A stretch of DNA of 9,694 bases from contig CAIKWV010000621.1 of the NCBI GenBank assembly GCA_903831165.1, positions 1 through 9,694 of the forward strand. Reading direction: 5' to 3'. The translations under genes were made by a program, and so were the position numbers. Shown here piece after piece: positions 8,212 to 9,694 of this stretch (its first letter is position 1; every line of letters starts with the position of its first letter). The notes under the pieces are model-generated. The model did no database searches. It was given only the letters and a program-made list of their open reading frames with translations, and was not told where the DNA came from. The stretch is from an uncultured cyanobacterium. Its GTDB lineage: Bacteria; Cyanobacteriota; Cyanobacteriia; PCC-6307; Cyanobiaceae.

Positions 8212-8517
8212 ATGTCCAGACTGCTCTGCTCGCCCCTGCCCTCCGGTTCGGCTGTCTGCCTGCTCCTCGGCCTGGCGATCTCCACCGAATTGCTGCTGCC
8301 GGACGCCTCCCTGGCTGGCCAGGCCGGTGCTCCCTGCAATGCATCGCGGCAGCTGCCCGCAACGGCCGATGTGCAAACGTCCCGCCCAGCCCCGATGACG
8401 GGTCTGCTGCTCGCCCAGGCGACCAACCAGCCAGTGGGCGCCGAAGTGGGAGAGCCTGCCTGCACCTACGACCCCGTCGTTCCGCGCAAGCCTCAGATCA
8501 TCCGGGGCCTCTGGTGA
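8212..8517 (+). CDS. Small exported protein, unknown function
   Basis: Encodes 101 residues. A signal peptide is likely: hydrophobic core about 13-29 and a probable cleavage site after ASLA (32-35), leaving about 66 mature residues. The mature part is Pro/Ala/Thr-rich with two cysteines (42 and 84) that could form a disulphide, and ends RKPQIIRGLW. The segment TGLLLAQATNQPVG (63-76) loosely recalls SKLMLVAQTGQGTVG in the protein encoded just upstream. The gene starts 67 bases after that one, so both may be transcribed together. There is only a weak GAAG next to the ATG. No family is recognised. A coherent signal peptide and codon bias support it, but short GC-rich frames can mislead. Confidence 0.55.
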   Translation: MSRLLCSPLPSGSAVCLLLGLAISTELLLPDASLAGQAGAPCNASRQLPATADVQTSRPAPMTGLLLAQATNQPVGAEVGEPACTYDPVVPRKPQIIRGLW

Positions 8518-8521
8518 AGCC

Positions 8522-8536
8522 GTCGATTGGATCGAC
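8522..8536. terminator. Hairpin directly after the small exported-protein gene (possible terminator)
   Basis: GTCGAT (8522-8527) and ATCGAC (8531-8536) form a perfect six-base stem around TGG, starting four bases after the stop codon at 8515-8517. Smaller GGCC/GGCC and GCCG/CGGC stems follow. There is no U-run, so factor-independent termination is not assured. Confidence 0.3.
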
Positions 8537-8936
8537 TGCCTGGCCTGATGGCCGCTTTCACGGCGACTGTTCTGGCTGTGGGTCATCCGCCCGACCATCT
8601 TGATCGTGTTGCCGAAAACTTGCTGATCCGATCACCATTGTTCAGGGCAAATTGGGCTGTTGCTGAGCTTTGGGACAACTGAACCAGTGAAGTCGCTCCC
8701 CAGCCGATCAAGGCTTCTGAGCTGATGAGAGAGGATGGCTGACTGCTCCGTTTTGATGTCCGCGACTTGGGTCGATCTGAGATGTCGGGGGATGCCAGGT
8801 TGGCCTGCGGAGTTTTGTTGCTGATTCAGGTTCGAACACCGATGTCCGGCACCGTTCCCTCAGCGCCGTGACCTGCCTTGCTCGAATGCTTCGCGCCTGA
8901 GCCACCCCCTCTCGGTCCCGTTGCCGCTGGGGAAAG

Positions 8937-8988
8937 ATCCGTTTTCGCGGATGAACGGACCGCCAGGGCGGAAGCCGCAGCTGGCGGC
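8937..8988 (+). other. Three consecutive small hairpins before the channel gene
   Basis: ATCCG/CGGAT (8937-8941 with 8948-8952, loop TTTTCG), CCGC/GCGG (8960-8971 region, four-base loop) and GCCGC/GCGGC (8974-8978 with 8984-8988, loop AGCTG) lie in a row, ending 6 to 54 bases before the candidate start codons of the channel gene. They may structure its 5' leader. The pairings are real; the function is inferred. Confidence 0.35.
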
Positions 8989-9042
8989 AACCGGATGGCT
9001 TCCGATCGATCGACCGCCTTGATGGTGGTGGTTGACGACCTG

Positions 9043-9694
9043 ATGAACAGGCTGGGCACCCGTCTGGTGGCGGTACTGGCTGGGTTGATGCTGGTGATCC
9101 TGCCGGTCTCGCCGGCCTGGGCCTCGGCCCAGGTGCCAGGCCTGAGCGATGCCGTTCCACCGGCAGCCAGTTCCACCGCCGCGACCCCGGGCACCCAGCC
9201 GACGCTGGCGCCGAACGCGGCCCATCCCGTGCCGGTCTGGGTCACCCTGGAGGGGCGGCCGGTCATCGAGATCCGTTCCGCCGCCGGTGCCCAGACCCCG
9301 GAACTGCTGGCCAGGCGGGCCTCGCAGGATCTGCGGACCCTGGCGGACAGCACGGTGAGCCCCGAGCAGTTGGAGGTGCGGGATCTTCCTCCGTACGCGA
9401 TGGTCGGCCTGGTGGGGAAAGACGGTCGCTTCACGCCTCGCCTGGCCGTGGATGATCGGGCCGGTGCCGCCTTCGGCCTCTCCCGCGAGGAGCTGGCGAA
9501 TCAGTACCGCGATCAGCTGCGTGGCGCGATCCGCCAGTACCGCAGCAGCCATACGCTGCTCAGCTGGCTGCGGGGCACGGCGCTGGCGCTGCTGGTGCTG
9601 GCGATCTATCTCCTCTGGATCCGGGGCCAGAACTGGCTCAATCGGCAGCTGACCGCCAGAATTGAACGGCGCGCTCGCCAGGGTGGCCTGGGCC
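9043..9694 (+). CDS. Mechanosensitive ion channel (MscS family), N-terminal part, cut by window end
   Basis: The frame runs off the right edge after 217 residues. A signal peptide or first hydrophobic helix (RLVAVLAGLMLVILPVSPAWA, about 7-27) is followed by a Pro/Ala/Thr linker (31-63). A periplasmic domain comes next, with PVWVTLEGRPVIEIRSA (64-80), ARRASQDLRTLA (90-101) and a LEVRDLPPYAMVGLVG stretch. A membrane helix lies at about 173-193, then a basic segment (WLNRQLTARIERRARQ). From family knowledge this N-terminal domain and its layout are typical of cyanobacterial MscS-like channels, which gate solute release under turgor. The pore helix and the MscS beta domain would lie beyond the window, so the call rests on the N-terminal region alone. 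In-frame ATGs at 8995 and 9022 are alternative starts; 9043 was chosen because it gives the cleanest signal peptide, without two Asp ahead of it. None has a good Shine-Dalgarno. Confidence 0.75.
   Translation, partial: MNRLGTRLVAVLAGLMLVILPVSPAWASAQVPGLSDAVPPAASSTAATPGTQPTLAPNAAHPVPVWVTLEGRPVIEIRSAAGAQTPELLARRASQDLRTLADSTVSPEQLEVRDLPPYAMVGLVGKDGRFTPRLAVDDRAGAAFGLSREELANQYRDQLRGAIRQYRSSHTLLSWLRGTALALLVLAIYLLWIRGQNWLNRQLTARIERRARQGGLG

Larger units (their letters stand above)
8518..9042. other. Stretch without a recognisable gene upstream of the mechanosensitive channel gene
   Basis: About 0.5 kb between the small exported protein and the chosen channel start. Base composition is visibly less GC-rich than the flanking genes, and the open frames crossing it read as low-complexity Ser/Arg/Gly proteins without motifs. 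No tRNA or known small RNA was recognised; a TTCGAAC at 8831-8837 resembles a T-loop but has no matching stems. Hairpins occur at both ends (8522-8536; 8937-8952, 8960-8971 and 8974-8988). The far end may be coding if the channel start is really at 8995 or 9022. Confidence 0.5.

Noticed and set aside
7677..8465. Minus-strand open frame of 262 codons opposite the two exported-protein genes
   Set aside because: It crosses both plus-strand genes, has no signal peptide or domain, and is compositionally biased; the plus frames have coherent signal peptides.
8820..8850. TTCGAAC at 8831-8837 resembling a tRNA T-loop
   Set aside because: The flanking bases do not form a five-pair T stem, and no acceptor, D or anticodon arms fit on either strand.
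8708..9552. Overlapping minus-strand open frames ahead of and opposite the channel gene
   Set aside because: They are Arg/Ser/Gly/Pro-rich without motifs, and partly mirror the MscS N-terminal region on the plus strand.

Overview
The window looks like chromosome from a high-GC unicellular cyanobacterium of the Synechococcus/Cyanobium (picocyanobacterial) type. The best evidence is the chaperonin gene: it encodes a GroEL of the second cyanobacterial class, alone and without groES, ending in a Gly-Gly-Met tail. Genes are tightly packed with strongly GC-rich third codon positions, and most lack a clear Shine-Dalgarno sequence. I see no phage, insertion sequence, CRISPR array, tRNA or rRNA, and nothing that looks like a recent island.

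Layout: (1) 2-283 (+) is the 3' end of an unrecognised gene, followed almost at once by a NanE-type N-acetylmannosamine-6-phosphate 2-epimerase (294-1016). (2) 1017-1298 is non-coding and rich in inverted repeats; it leads into a small membrane-protein gene (1299-1505). (3) The orphan chaperonin groEL2 (3223-1547, minus) converges on that small gene. It is divergent from a second small membrane protein (3364-3621, +). (4) A minus-strand cluster reads in transcription order: a degenerate family 9 glycosyltransferase-like protein (6480-5638), a two-helix K+ channel with an RCK domain (5610-4483), and the FabG ketoacyl-ACP reductase (4440-3652). Gaps are 27 and 42 bases, so they are probably one operon. 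(5) Divergent from this cluster is ispD of the MEP isoprenoid pathway (6554-7237, GTG start). (6) Two exported proteins without recognised families follow: 7353-8144 (signal peptide, beta-rich domain, C-terminal membrane anchor, polyglycine tail) and 8212-8517 (small, cysteine-containing). (7) About 0.5 kb without a gene ends in three small hairpins. It precedes the 5' part of an MscS-type mechanosensitive channel gene (from 9043), cut by the window end.

Functionally this is mostly housekeeping: fatty-acid elongation (FabG), isoprenoid precursors (IspD), protein folding (GroEL2), and ion or turgor control (K+ channel, MscS). No clearly new multi-gene system is visible. The points most worth a second look are the inverted-repeat leader before the 68-residue membrane protein, the competing inverted repeats between ispD and the exported-protein gene, the unassigned anchored exported protein, and the degenerate glycosyltransferase joined to the K+ channel and fabG.
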